Shown here piece by piece: positions 25,410 through 33,934 of a stretch of 64,000 bases of DNA (its first letter is position 1; each line of letters begins with the position of its first letter). Source of the DNA: Patiriisocius_A hiemis (GTDB lineage: Bacteria; Bacteroidota; Bacteroidia; Flavobacteriales; Flavobacteriaceae); NCBI RefSeq assembly GCF_031846325.1, contig NZ_JAVRHZ010000001.1, positions 806,001-870,000 of the forward strand. Reading direction: 5' to 3'. The translations under genes and the position numbers were made by a program. The notes below the pieces were generated by a model that did not search any database, had not been told where the DNA came from, and saw nothing but the letters and a program-made list of their open reading frames with translations.

Positions 25410-26051
25410 CTAATTTTTATCTTCTAATAAAGGTACAAATCTAAACTCTCCATACTCATTCTTCTCAAATTCAGTTTCGCTTTTGCGAGTAAAAACAGTC
25501 ATTATTTGAACTGCATCACCTACAGGAATAACCAGATTAGCTCCAATTTTTAATTGAGCGAGTAGTGGTTTAGGGACATAAGGTGCTCCCGCAGTAACAA
25601 TAATTCCATCAAAAGGCGCCTCAGCTTCAAGCCCAATGTATCCATCCCCAAAAATAAATCGTTTGGGTCTGTAGCCTAATTTGGGTAAAAACCGTTTTGT
25701 TTTTTTAAATAATTCGTTTTGTCTTTCAATAGTATATACCTGTGTTTCTAATTCTAGCAAAACTGCGGTTTGATATCCACTACCTGTCCCAATTTCCAGT
25801 ACTTTATCACCCTTTGTAATTCCCAATAATTCGGTTTGTCTAGCAACAGTATAGGGCTGAGAGATGGTTTGGTCTGCAGCAATTGGAAATGCTTTATCCA
25901 CATAGGCATGATCTATAAATCCAGAATCCATAAACAAATGCCTAGGTATTGTATTAATAGCTTCTAGTATCTGTTTGCTTTTTATTCCTTTTTTTTGAAG
26001 AGTTTCAACCAAACGCTTTCGCATTCCTCTGTGTGTAAAAGTATCTTTCAC
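25410..26051 (-). CDS. pcm: protein-L-isoaspartate O-methyltransferase
   Basis: A 213-residue SAM-dependent enzyme that methylates L-isoaspartyl residues to begin repair of damaged proteins. The pre-core motif QTISQPYTVARQTELL near residues 57-72 and the SAM motif VLEIGTGSGYQTAVLLEL near 81-98 are diagnostic, with FDGIIVTAGAP as a later motif. The start is GTG at 26051. It is a single-gene unit, 58 bases ahead of the PepSY-like gene on the same strand. Confidence 0.94.
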   Translation of the reverse strand: MKDTFTHRGMRKRLVETLQKKGIKSKQILEAINTIPRHLFMDSGFIDHAYVDKAFPIAADQTISQPYTVARQTELLGITKGDKVLEIGTGSGYQTAVLLELETQVYTIERQNELFKKTKRFLPKLGYRPKRFIFGDGYIGLEAEAPFDGIIVTAGAPYVPKPLLAQLKIGANLVIPVGDAVQIMTVFTRKSETEFEKNEYGEFRFVPLLEDKN

Positions 26052-26158
26052 AAGCTAATTTCTTTTACTGCAAAATAGGTAAACGAAGTGTTTTTTTCAA
26101 CTTTAAAATTTAAAATTATTGAACATAGTCATAGCTTTTAATTTGGTACGTAAAGGTG

Positions 26159-26166
26159 TACCTTTG
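26159..26166 (+). promoter_or_regulatory. candidate -7 box for the MocA-type gene
   Basis: TACCTTTG matches TAnnTTTG exactly, 36 bases before the ATG at 26203. A TTG lies at 26143-26145, but the spacing (13 bases) is shorter than usual. A small inverted repeat (GGTAC at 26146-26150, GTACC at 26158-26162) overlaps it. Confidence 0.45.
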
Positions 26167-26202
26167 TAGGAGTTCTTACTAAAGAATTTAAAAAAGTAAA
26201 AT

Positions 26203-27177
26203 ATGCTTAAAGCTGGGGTTTTAGGTGCCGGACACCTAGGAAAAATACATTTAAAATTATTACAGCAATCATCAAAATATGAATTGATTGGGTTTTTTGA
26301 TAGAGATCAAGAAGCATCAAAAAAGATTGAAGAAGAGTTTGGCTACAAAAGCTTTCCCTCTATGGAAGCACTTATTGATGCTTGCGATATGGTTGATGTG
26401 GTAACACCAACAATTTATCATTTTGAATGTGCAGAAAAAGTAGTAAATGCTGGTAAGCATTTATTTATAGAAAAGCCCATTACACATACCGTTGAAGAAG
26501 CAAATACCCTAAGGGATCTTGCCAAACAAAAAGGGGTTCGTGGTCAAGTAGGGCAAGTAGAACGTTTCAATCCTGCTTTTATGGCGGTAAATCATATGAT
26601 TGAAAACCCTATGTTTATCGAGGCCCACAGATTGGCTGAGTTTAACCCTAGAGGAACAGATGTTTCAGTAGTCCTAGACTTAATGATACATGATATCGAT
26701 GCTATTTTAAGCGTAGTAAAATCTCAGGTTAAGAGTATTCATGCTAGCGGTGTTTCAGTAATAAGCGACACTCCAGATATTGCAAACGCCCGTATCGAAT
26801 TTGAAAATGGTTGTGTTGCCAACCTTACAGCGAGTAGAATTTCAATGAAAAAAATGCGTAAAGCACGTTTCTTTCAGAAAGATGCTTATATCTCTGTGGA
26901 CTTTTTAGAAAAAAAATGTGAAGTCGTAAAAATGAAGGATGCTCCTAAAGATCCAGACGACTTTGCAATGATATTAACTAATGCTGAAGGAGTTAAAAAA
27001 CAGATTTATTTTGACAATCCTGATGTAAGTCCTAACAATGCTATTCTTGACGAACTAGAAAGTTTTGCTGAAGCGATTGAAAAGAACCAAACACCTGTTG
27101 TAAGTCTTACTCAAGGAACCGAAGCGCTTAGAGTGGCAATGAAAATTATAGAAAATTTTAAAAAACTAGATATTTAA
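26203..27177 (+). CDS. Gfo/Idh/MocA family oxidoreductase
   Basis: A 324-residue NAD(P)-dependent oxidoreductase. The N-terminal Rossmann motif is GVLGAGHLGKIHLKLL, and the conserved EKP motif (LFIEKPITHTVEEA) is near residues 88-101. The C-terminal half shows the GVxSVxxDTPDIANARIEF-like alpha/beta domain. The catalytic His region is LDLMIHDIDAIL near 165. The substrate, probably a sugar or cyclic polyol derivative, cannot be named. It is followed by a 3-hydroxyacyl-CoA dehydrogenase gene 43 bases on. Confidence 0.88.
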   Translation: MLKAGVLGAGHLGKIHLKLLQQSSKYELIGFFDRDQEASKKIEEEFGYKSFPSMEALIDACDMVDVVTPTIYHFECAEKVVNAGKHLFIEKPITHTVEEANTLRDLAKQKGVRGQVGQVERFNPAFMAVNHMIENPMFIEAHRLAEFNPRGTDVSVVLDLMIHDIDAILSVVKSQVKSIHASGVSVISDTPDIANARIEFENGCVANLTASRISMKKMRKARFFQKDAYISVDFLEKKCEVVKMKDAPKDPDDFAMILTNAEGVKKQIYFDNPDVSPNNAILDELESFAEAIEKNQTPVVSLTQGTEALRVAMKIIENFKKLDI

Positions 27178-27198
27178 ATAAAGTATAACTAAAAAGAT

Positions 27199-27214
27199 AC
27201 CCGCTTTTGCGGGC
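27199..27214 (+). other. GC-rich hairpin directly upstream of the hydroxyacyl-CoA dehydrogenase gene
   Basis: CCCGC and GCGGG pair around a TTTT loop (27200-27213), seven bases before the ATG at 27221. There is no T tract after it, so it is not a standard terminator. It may affect translation or mRNA stability. Confidence 0.4.
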
Positions 27215-27220
27215 AATATT

Positions 27221-28108
27221 ATGAAAAATATAGCCGTAATTGGAGCAGGAACTATGGGAAATGGTATTGCTCACACCTTTGCTCAAAACGATTATAAAGT
27301 ACAATTAATAGATATATCACAAGCATCTCTTGACAAAGGGATGGCTACCATTGCTAAAAATCTTGATAGAATGGTGGCTCGTGAAAAAATCACCGAAGCA
27401 GATAAGGAACAAACACTTGCAAATATTACTACATACACTAACCTCGAAGAAGGAGTAGAATACGCTAGTCTTGTTGTAGAAGCTGCAACCGAAAATGTAG
27501 ATTTAAAATTAAAAATTTTTAAAGACCTAGATACCTTTTGTCCAGAAGATACTATTCTAGCAAGTAACACTTCTTCTATATCTATCACACAAATAGCAGC
27601 AGTAACTTCTAGACCCGAAATGATAATTGGGATGCACTTTATGAATCCTGTACCAATCATGAAACTAGTAGAAATCATTAAGGGGTACAATACTAGCCAA
27701 GAAACGTATGATGTAGTAGCAGATTTATCCAAAAAACTTAGCAAAGTTCCTGTAGAGGTAAATGATTACCCAGGCTTTGTTGCCAATCGCATTTTAATGC
27801 CAATGATTAATGAAGCTATTGAAACACTCTATAATGGTGTTGCAGGAGTTAAAGAAATTGATACCGTAATGATGTTGGGGATGGCACATCCAATGGGGCC
27901 TCTTGCATTAGCAGATTTTATAGGACTTGATGTTTGTTTATCTATATTAAATGTGATGTATGACGGTTTTAAAAACCCAAAATACGCACCTTGTCCCCTA
28001 CTTGTAAATATGGTAATGGCTGGTAAGCTAGGTAGCAAGAGTGGAGAAGGTTTTTATGACTATAGTGAAAACAGGAAAGCAGAAACAGTATCAAAAATGT
28101 TTCAATAA
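27221..28108 (+). CDS. 3-hydroxybutyryl/3-hydroxyacyl-CoA dehydrogenase
   Basis: A 295-residue NAD-dependent enzyme that interconverts 3-hydroxyacyl-CoA and 3-ketoacyl-CoA in beta-oxidation or butanoyl metabolism. The NAD motif is IGAGTMGNGIAHTFAQ at residues 6-21. The family blocks ASNTSSISITQIA near 113-125, GMHFMNPVPIMKLVEII near 138-154 and YPGFVANRILMPMINEA near 181-197 include the catalytic His in HFMNP. The C-terminal helical domain ends with GRKSGxGFYDY-like KSGEGFYDY. Length fits the short single-function type. Confidence 0.92.
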   Translation: MKNIAVIGAGTMGNGIAHTFAQNDYKVQLIDISQASLDKGMATIAKNLDRMVAREKITEADKEQTLANITTYTNLEEGVEYASLVVEAATENVDLKLKIFKDLDTFCPEDTILASNTSSISITQIAAVTSRPEMIIGMHFMNPVPIMKLVEIIKGYNTSQETYDVVADLSKKLSKVPVEVNDYPGFVANRILMPMINEAIETLYNGVAGVKEIDTVMMLGMAHPMGPLALADFIGLDVCLSILNVMYDGFKNPKYAPCPLLVNMVMAGKLGSKSGEGFYDYSENRKAETVSKMFQ

Positions 28109-28175
28109 TTAATCTAGTTTTCAGTTACTAATTAGAGTGGTACCTCTCGCTATTTTCAAAATATAAAATGACTAT

Positions 28176-29414
28176 ATGCCCAGAATAATCCCTTTTAAAG
28201 CAGTTAGACCTACCCGAGACAAGGTAAGTCTTATTGCCGCTAGATCTTATGACAGCTATTCTGCTGCTCAGGTAGAAGCTAGATTAAGGGATAACCCATT
28301 TTCATTTTTACATATTATTAATCCTGGTTATAAATATGATAAGATAATTTCTGGAAAAGAGCGATACACCTTAGTAAAAAACAGATATCAAGAGTTTAAA
28401 GAAGACGAGATTTTTATTCAAGATGAAAAAGAGTCTTTCTATGTCTACAAAATTGTAAATAGAGATGGTTTAGTTTTTCATGGAATTGTTGGTGCTGCAA
28501 GTACACAAGATTATGAAAATGATACAATAAAGAAACATGAGGACACTATAGAATATCGCGAAGAGATTTTTAAAGAATACCTTGATACTGTAGGATTTAA
28601 TGCAGAACCTGTGTTACTAACCTACCCAGATAATGATGAAATTGCAGCGTTTATTGCTGAAGTAATAAAAGAAAGAGCAGAATATGAATTTACAACTACA
28701 TATCGTGACACTCATTATTTATGGAAGGTAGATGATTCTAGTATCCTAAAAAAAATAAGTGGTATTTTTTCAGAAATGGACACTCTCTATATTGCAGACG
28801 GGCACCATAGATCTTCATCATCTTGTTTATTGGCAAAGTATAAAAAATCAAAAAATGAAAACCATCAAGGAGATGAGCCATATAATTATTTTATGAGCTA
28901 TTTAATTCCAGAAAGTGATTTAAAAATTTACGAGTTCAATAGGTTAGTAAAAGACTTAAATGGATTAAGTAAAGAGGAGTTTTTAATTGCACTAGATGCA
29001 TCTTTCAGGATTGAAAACAGAGAGCAAGAATATTATAAGCCGTCTAAAAAGCACCATTTTAGCATGTACTTAGATGGTGATTTCTATTCCTTATACTTGA
29101 GGAAAGGAAGTTATGAGATTAATAACGCACTAGATGCCTTAGACACTCAAATTTTATATACTACAATCTTAGCTCCAATTTTGAATATTACTGATGTTAG
29201 AAACGACAAACGTCTAGACTATTCACATGGAAAAAAAGATTTAAGCTATGTAAAGAGTGTAGTTGATAAGGGTGAATTTCAAGTTGGATTTGGGTTACTC
29301 CCAATAACAACAGAAGAGCTAAAAAAAATAGCAGACGAAGGTTTAAAAATGCCTCCAAAGAGTACATACATTGAACCTAAACTTAGAAGTGGTGTTACTA
29401 TTTACGAATTTTAG
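28176..29414 (+). CDS. DUF1015 family protein
   Basis: A 412-residue soluble protein matching DUF1015: the family start IPFKAVRPTRDKV, and the highly conserved YIADGHHRSSSSCLLA block near residues 205-220, where the DGHHR sequence resembles an active or metal-binding site. Homologues occur near serine metabolism and other genes, but the reaction is not established. Here it lies 11 bases before the YggS gene, so they are probably co-transcribed. Confidence 0.88.
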   Translation: MPRIIPFKAVRPTRDKVSLIAARSYDSYSAAQVEARLRDNPFSFLHIINPGYKYDKIISGKERYTLVKNRYQEFKEDEIFIQDEKESFYVYKIVNRDGLVFHGIVGAASTQDYENDTIKKHEDTIEYREEIFKEYLDTVGFNAEPVLLTYPDNDEIAAFIAEVIKERAEYEFTTTYRDTHYLWKVDDSSILKKISGIFSEMDTLYIADGHHRSSSSCLLAKYKKSKNENHQGDEPYNYFMSYLIPESDLKIYEFNRLVKDLNGLSKEEFLIALDASFRIENREQEYYKPSKKHHFSMYLDGDFYSLYLRKGSYEINNALDALDTQILYTTILAPILNITDVRNDKRLDYSHGKKDLSYVKSVVDKGEFQVGFGLLPITTEELKKIADEGLKMPPKSTYIEPKLRSGVTIYEF

Positions 29415-29425
29415 AAAGAAAGAAC

Positions 29426-30079
29426 ATGATTGCAGAAAAAATAAAAACATTTAAAAATACTATTCCCGATACTGTTACACTTGTGGCAGTTTCAAAAACT
29501 AAGCCAGCAAGTAAAATTTTAGAAGCATATAATACTGGACATCTTGTATTTGGAGAAAACAAAGTACAAGAAATGGAATCCAAGTGGCAGGAGCTTCCTA
29601 AAGATATAGAGTGGCACATGATTGGCCATGTACAACGAAACAAAGTTAAGTATATAGCTCCTTTTGTGAGCTTGGTTCATGCTGTAGATAGCCCAAGACT
29701 TTTAAAGGAAATTAATAAACAGGCTAAAAAAAATGAGCGAGTTATAAAGTGTTTACTCCAAATAAAGATTGCTGAAGAAGATAGTAAATACGGGTTAAGT
29801 AAAGAGGATGCATTTGCTTTATTAGCTTCAGAAAATTATAAAAATTTTGAACATGTAAAAATTGTTGGATTAATGGGGATGGCAACTTTTACAGATGACA
29901 AATTGCAAATTACTTCAGAATTTGAATCACTTAAAAAAACCTTTGAAGAGTTTAAAAAAGAAGACCCAAATATAGAAATCTTAAGTATGGGTATGAGTGG
30001 TGATTATACAATTGCCATAGAAAAAGGGAGTACAATGATACGTGTGGGAAGCGCTATTTTTGGAGAACGAAATTATTAA
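29426..30079 (+). CDS. YggS-family PLP homeostasis protein
   Basis: A 217-residue alanine-racemase-fold protein that binds pyridoxal 5'-phosphate and helps keep vitamin B6 and amino-acid pools balanced (YggS/PROSC family). The PLP lysine is in VAVSKTKPASKI near residue 24. Other family blocks are FGENKVQEMESKW, WHMIGHVQRNKVK, KYGLSKE and LSMGMSGDYTIAIEKGSTMIRVGSAIFG. The protein lacks a second domain, as expected. Confidence 0.94.
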   Translation: MIAEKIKTFKNTIPDTVTLVAVSKTKPASKILEAYNTGHLVFGENKVQEMESKWQELPKDIEWHMIGHVQRNKVKYIAPFVSLVHAVDSPRLLKEINKQAKKNERVIKCLLQIKIAEEDSKYGLSKEDAFALLASENYKNFEHVKIVGLMGMATFTDDKLQITSEFESLKKTFEEFKKEDPNIEILSMGMSGDYTIAIEKGSTMIRVGSAIFGERNY

Positions 30080-30101
30080 GAAAAGCATTTAAAAAGCATA
30101 C

Positions 30102-31481
30102 TTGTACGCAATATTAGACATAGAAACCACAGGAGGTAAATACAACGAAGAGGGTATTACAGAAATTGCAATTTATCGTTTTGACGGATATCAAGTGGTA
30201 GATCAGTTTTCGAGCCTTATTAATCCAGAAAGACCCATTCAACCTTTTGTAGTTAATCTCACAGGCATAAGTAGTGATATGCTTCGTAATGCTCCAAAGT
30301 TTTATGAGGTAGCCAAACGTATAATTGAGATTACAGAGGGTGCTATCCTCGTAGCACACAATGCTAAGTTTGATAATAGAATTCTTACTACAGAGTTTGA
30401 TAGACTGGGATATCAATTTGAGAAAGAAACTATTTGTACAGTAGAACTAGCAAAAAAATTAATTCCTGATCAAGAGTCATACAGTTTAGGGAAGCTGGTT
30501 AGATCGCTTGGTATTCCATTAAGTAACAGGCACAGAGCACAAGGAGATGCAAAAGCAACTGTTGCATTATTTAAAATGTTATTGGCAAAAGACACGAAGA
30601 AAGAAATTGTGTCAAAAATGGTGCGAAAAGACCCAAAAAGACAGCTAGAGCCTAAACTACTAGACCTCATTGAAACTGCTCCAAGATTGACTGGTGTTTA
30701 CTACATGCATAATAAATCTGGTGAAATTATATACATAGGAAAAAGTAAAAACATTCAAAAAAGACTTACTCAGCACTTTACAAGCGACAATAAAAAATCT
30801 AAAAGAATTCAACTTGAAGTACATTCAGTTACATATGAGCTAACAGGAAATGAACTTATTGCTTTGTTAAAAGAAAGTGCAGAGATTAAAACAAACAAAC
30901 CAAAATATAATAGAGCCCTACGTAAAACTTTTTATAATAACCAATTAGTATCTTTTGTTGACCAAGATGGATATATAAACCTTAAGATAGAAAAAGCAAA
31001 CACCCAAAATAAACCTATAATAACATTTACAAACTACCAACAAGCAAAGTCTTCCCTTTTTAAGATAACTGAAAAGTATGCTCTTTGCCAAAAACTCACG
31101 GGACTTTATAAAACAAAATCAAGTTGTTTTTTATACACAATTAAAGAATGTTATGGTGCGTGTATAAATGAAGAGTCTAAAGAAACATATAATGCAAGGG
31201 TTAAAGACTTTCTAGATAAAAATAGCTATGCCAATCAAAACATGTTGATAATAGATAAGGGTAGAGATATTGATGAACGCTCTGTTATCTATATCGAAAA
31301 TGGAGCGTATAAAGGTTTCGGTTTTTATAATTTAAACTTTCAGATTACAAATCCTGAGGTGCTAAAAAGTATTATAATTCATTCAAAAAATGATAGAGAC
31401 TCGCAACACATCATTCAGTCATATATTAAAAAGAAGAAAGTTCTTAAAATAATCAACTTAGAGAAGAATACTGTAAATTGA
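30102..31481 (+). CDS. DEDDh exonuclease fused to a GIY-YIG/UvrC-like nuclease region
   Basis: A 459-residue protein. Residues 1-165 form a DnaQ-type 3'-5' exonuclease: YAILDIETTG carries the first Asp/Glu pair, VAHNAKFDNRIL the third, and HRAQGDAKAT the His and last Asp. Residues about 197-285 hold a GIY-YIG domain (GVYYMHNKSGEIIYIGKSKNI). Residues about 330-375 resemble the UvrC Cys-containing stretch (CFLYTIKECYGACI). This domain order resembles the Cho/UvrC-like fusions seen in several bacteria and suggests DNA repair. The start is TTG, chosen because the exonuclease motif begins at residue 2. Confidence 0.88.
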   Translation: MYAILDIETTGGKYNEEGITEIAIYRFDGYQVVDQFSSLINPERPIQPFVVNLTGISSDMLRNAPKFYEVAKRIIEITEGAILVAHNAKFDNRILTTEFDRLGYQFEKETICTVELAKKLIPDQESYSLGKLVRSLGIPLSNRHRAQGDAKATVALFKMLLAKDTKKEIVSKMVRKDPKRQLEPKLLDLIETAPRLTGVYYMHNKSGEIIYIGKSKNIQKRLTQHFTSDNKKSKRIQLEVHSVTYELTGNELIALLKESAEIKTNKPKYNRALRKTFYNNQLVSFVDQDGYINLKIEKANTQNKPIITFTNYQQAKSSLFKITEKYALCQKLTGLYKTKSSCFLYTIKECYGACINEESKETYNARVKDFLDKNSYANQNMLIIDKGRDIDERSVIYIENGAYKGFGFYNLNFQITNPEVLKSIIIHSKNDRDSQHIIQSYIKKKKVLKIINLEKNTVN

Positions 31482-31516
31482 GTTAATCTTACTATTTTTA
31501 CTATAAATACCCACTT

Positions 31517-32380
31517 TTGGAAGCAACTACAAATAGTACATGGAGAAAAAAATTACATGAAATTATCTACGAAGCAGATACTCCTTCAGGTAAACTATTC
31601 GACATTATATTACTAGTCTTAATTATTTTGAGTGTTATTTTTGTAATGCTCGAGAGTGTTAGTTCTATAGATTTAAAATATCACAATCTATTGTATATAG
31701 GTGAGTGGATAATAACTATTTTCTTTACGTTAGAGTATATTGCAAGAATTATAACTGTTAAAAAACCATTCAGTTATATTTTTAGTTTCTACGGAATTAT
31801 AGACTTTTTATCTACAGTACCTCTATACCTTTCATTTATATTGGCAGGAAGCAATTATCTATTAACTGTAAGAGCGTTACGTCTTCTTAGAGTTTTTAGA
31901 ATTTTAAAAATTACTCGATATGTAGGTGAATCAAACAAACTAATGAAGGCTTTAAGAGATAGCCGTCCTAAAATTTTGGTTTTCCTTTTTGCAGTCCTTA
32001 TTATGTGTATAATATTTGGTACCCTTATTTATCTTATTGAAGGAGAACAAAGTGGTTTTAAAAGTATTCCTGTAAGTGTATATTGGTGTATTGTAACATT
32101 AACTACTGTTGGGTTTGGTGATATTGCACCGGTAACGCCTTTAGGCCAGTTTCTAGCTGCACTTATTATGATTACTGGTTATGGAATAATAGCTGTACCT
32201 ACAGGAATTGTAAGTGCAGAGTATACTAGAAATACCAAGCCTATTAAAATAGAGGATGAAGAATACGTGCATGTGAATACACAAATTTGTCAATCTTGCG
32301 GTACTGCTAAGCATAGAGATGATGCAAAATTTTGTCATAAATGTGGTGAAGCGTTACACCAAGCTGAAAATTTAGGCTAA
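31517..32380 (+). CDS. voltage-gated-type potassium channel with C-terminal zinc ribbon
   Basis: A 287-residue inner-membrane ion channel. Six helices are visible. The fourth is Arg-rich (VRALRLLRVFRILKITR near residues 118-134), as in a voltage sensor. The pore loop carries the selectivity filter TTVGFGD near residues 195-201. The C-terminal 30 residues add a four-Cys zinc ribbon (CQSCG then CHKCG). The start is TTG at 31517; the first in-frame ATG falls inside helix 1. Its TAA overlaps the ATG of miaA by one base. The zinc ribbon suggests regulation or assembly, but that is not known. Confidence 0.9.
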   Translation: MEATTNSTWRKKLHEIIYEADTPSGKLFDIILLVLIILSVIFVMLESVSSIDLKYHNLLYIGEWIITIFFTLEYIARIITVKKPFSYIFSFYGIIDFLSTVPLYLSFILAGSNYLLTVRALRLLRVFRILKITRYVGESNKLMKALRDSRPKILVFLFAVLIMCIIFGTLIYLIEGEQSGFKSIPVSVYWCIVTLTTVGFGDIAPVTPLGQFLAALIMITGYGIIAVPTGIVSAEYTRNTKPIKIEDEEYVHVNTQICQSCGTAKHRDDAKFCHKCGEALHQAENLG

Positions 32381-33276
32381 TGAAAAAACCTACGCTCATT
32401 TGCGTTGTTGGCCCAACAGCTATTGGTAAGACATCACTTGCAATATCACTAGCCAACCATTTTTCTACTGATATCCTCTCTGCAGATTCCCGTCAATTTT
32501 ATAAAGAAATGTCTATTGGCACAGCGGCACCTTCTTCTCAAGAACTTGAAGCTGCTAAGCATCATTTTATTCAACATAAAAGTATAACTGAAACATATAC
32601 CGTAGGAGCTTTTGAAAAAGACGCACTTTTAAAACTAGATAAACTTTATAGCAAAAAAGACTACGCTATACTTGTAGGCGGCTCTGGTTTATATATAGAT
32701 GCAGTTACAAAAGGACTAGATACCTTTCCAAAAATAGCTCCAAACATTAGGGAAAAACTAAATATTGCTTTTAAAGAAAAGGGAATTAAATTTTTACAAA
32801 GTGAATTAAAAGAAGTAGATCCAACTTATTATAATAAAGTAGATACACAAAACCCACATAGGTTAATAAGAGCATTAGAAGTGTATAAAAGTTCTGGTGA
32901 GCCCTATTCCTCTTTTCTTAATCAACCGAAACCAGAAAGGCCCTTTCAAACAATATATATAGGGCTAACAGCAGATAGGGAAAATGTTTATGATCGAATC
33001 AATAAACGGGTAGATACTATGATTGCAAATGGGTTACTTAAAGAAGTTGAAAGTTTAGCTCCTTATAAAAACCACAATGCACTACAAACAGTAGGTTACA
33101 GGGAGTTATTTCCTTTTTTTGATGGGAAAATTTCTTTAGATGAAGCTATTTCAGAAATAAAAAAGAATACTAGACGATTTGCTAAGAGGCAATATACTTG
33201 GTTTAATAAAAATAGTGAGATAAAGTGGTTTGATTATAGAACTCCAGTTTTAGAAATAATTGATGCAATAGTCTAA
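32380..33276 (+). CDS. miaA: tRNA dimethylallyltransferase
   Basis: A 298-residue enzyme that transfers the dimethylallyl group from DMAPP to A37 of tRNAs reading UNN codons. The P-loop is CVVGPTAIGKTSLA near residues 8-21, followed by SADSRQFYKEMSIGTA near 35-50, VGGSGLYIDAV near 98-108 and the RLIRALEVY block. The QTVGYRELFPFFDGKISL segment and RRFAKRQYTWFNKN near the end are typical. It overlaps the stop of the channel gene and meets the PagL-like gene convergently, with a 4-base overlap. Confidence 0.95.
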   Translation: MKKPTLICVVGPTAIGKTSLAISLANHFSTDILSADSRQFYKEMSIGTAAPSSQELEAAKHHFIQHKSITETYTVGAFEKDALLKLDKLYSKKDYAILVGGSGLYIDAVTKGLDTFPKIAPNIREKLNIAFKEKGIKFLQSELKEVDPTYYNKVDTQNPHRLIRALEVYKSSGEPYSSFLNQPKPERPFQTIYIGLTADRENVYDRINKRVDTMIANGLLKEVESLAPYKNHNALQTVGYRELFPFFDGKISLDEAISEIKKNTRRFAKRQYTWFNKNSEIKWFDYRTPVLEIIDAIV

Positions 33277-33875
33277 AAACTTTTAAAAAGACCAACATTC
33301 ATTAATACAGAGTTAATACCTTCATTAGGAAGTTCTCTATCTAAATTACTTAAGTGTCTCCACCCCAGTTTATATTCAAGAGAAATATTAGTAAGTAAAT
33401 TATAAGTAAAACCAAGAGCGATGTTGTCTGAAAAAATAAAACCAGGCACTTGTTTTGCAGGTCCTTTTTTAATATAGTGTGGCCCTACTCCAAGCAAACC
33501 AAAGACTGAGATTTTTTTATTGGATAAATAAAGTCGTCCAAGTAAGGACAAATTAAGACCATACTCAAAAGAATTAGTAGCTGTAGGGGAATTGTTTTTT
33601 TTCCTAAAGCTCACAATATTGAACTGAGGAGTAAAAACACCTTCAAGTTCAAACTTTTGTTTTTTCAGAATTGTTCTATGGTAATTTATTTGAATAAGGT
33701 GTACATCATAGTCCAGATCAATATTTGCATTTAAAAAATCAAGCCCATAACTAGTTCCTAAACCATAAGAGAATCCAAGCTTATGCTTACTGCTGAACTC
33801 TTTATTATGCTGGGCAAAAATAAAACTGGGGAGTAATAGAAATAAGATTAATTTCACGACATCAAGATATAGCAT
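33273..33875 (-). CDS. acyloxyacyl hydrolase / PagL-like lipid A deacylase
   Basis: About 200 residues, exported by a signal peptide (cleavage near FIFAQ) and forming an outer-membrane barrel. The C-terminal region GWRHLSNLDRELPNEGIN matches the PagL-like family (PF09411). His174 and Ser176 align with the catalytic pair. By spacing, the position of the PagL catalytic Glu (12 residues after Ser) is Asn here. Three starts are possible: GTG 33890 lies inside a terminator, so I prefer ATG 33875; GTG 33857 would give a shorter, cleaner signal peptide. If active it removes the 3-linked acyl chain of lipid A. Confidence 0.82.
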   Translation of the reverse strand: MLYLDVVKLILFLLLPSFIFAQHNKEFSSKHKLGFSYGLGTSYGLDFLNANIDLDYDVHLIQINYHRTILKKQKFELEGVFTPQFNIVSFRKKNNSPTATNSFEYGLNLSLLGRLYLSNKKISVFGLLGVGPHYIKKGPAKQVPGFIFSDNIALGFTYNLLTNISLEYKLGWRHLSNLDRELPNEGINSVLMNVGLFKSF

Positions 33876-33909
33876 AAAAACAAAAAACACCCTAGAAAAA
33901 GGGTGTTTT
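33876..33909 (-). terminator. terminator downstream of rprX-rprY-like operon
   Basis: Read on the minus strand, a 9-bp stem (33901-33909 with 33884-33892) closes an 8-base loop and leads into a T-rich run. It lies 26 bases after the response-regulator stop. It also covers the first possible start (GTG 33890) of the PagL-like gene, which argues for a later start. Confidence 0.82.
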
Positions 33910-33934
33910 ATGACACTTTAGTTTATTCTTAAAA

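Noticed and set aside
27292..27744. A 150-codon open frame on the minus strand inside the hydroxyacyl-CoA dehydrogenase gene
   Set aside because: It lies fully antisense to a strongly conserved gene, its product looks like no protein family, and no promoter box precedes it.
33857..33890. GTG 33890 and GTG 33857 as starts of the PagL-like gene
   Set aside because: The first lies in a terminator stem. The second is plausible for the signal peptide, but the ATG at 33875 is simpler; this remains open.
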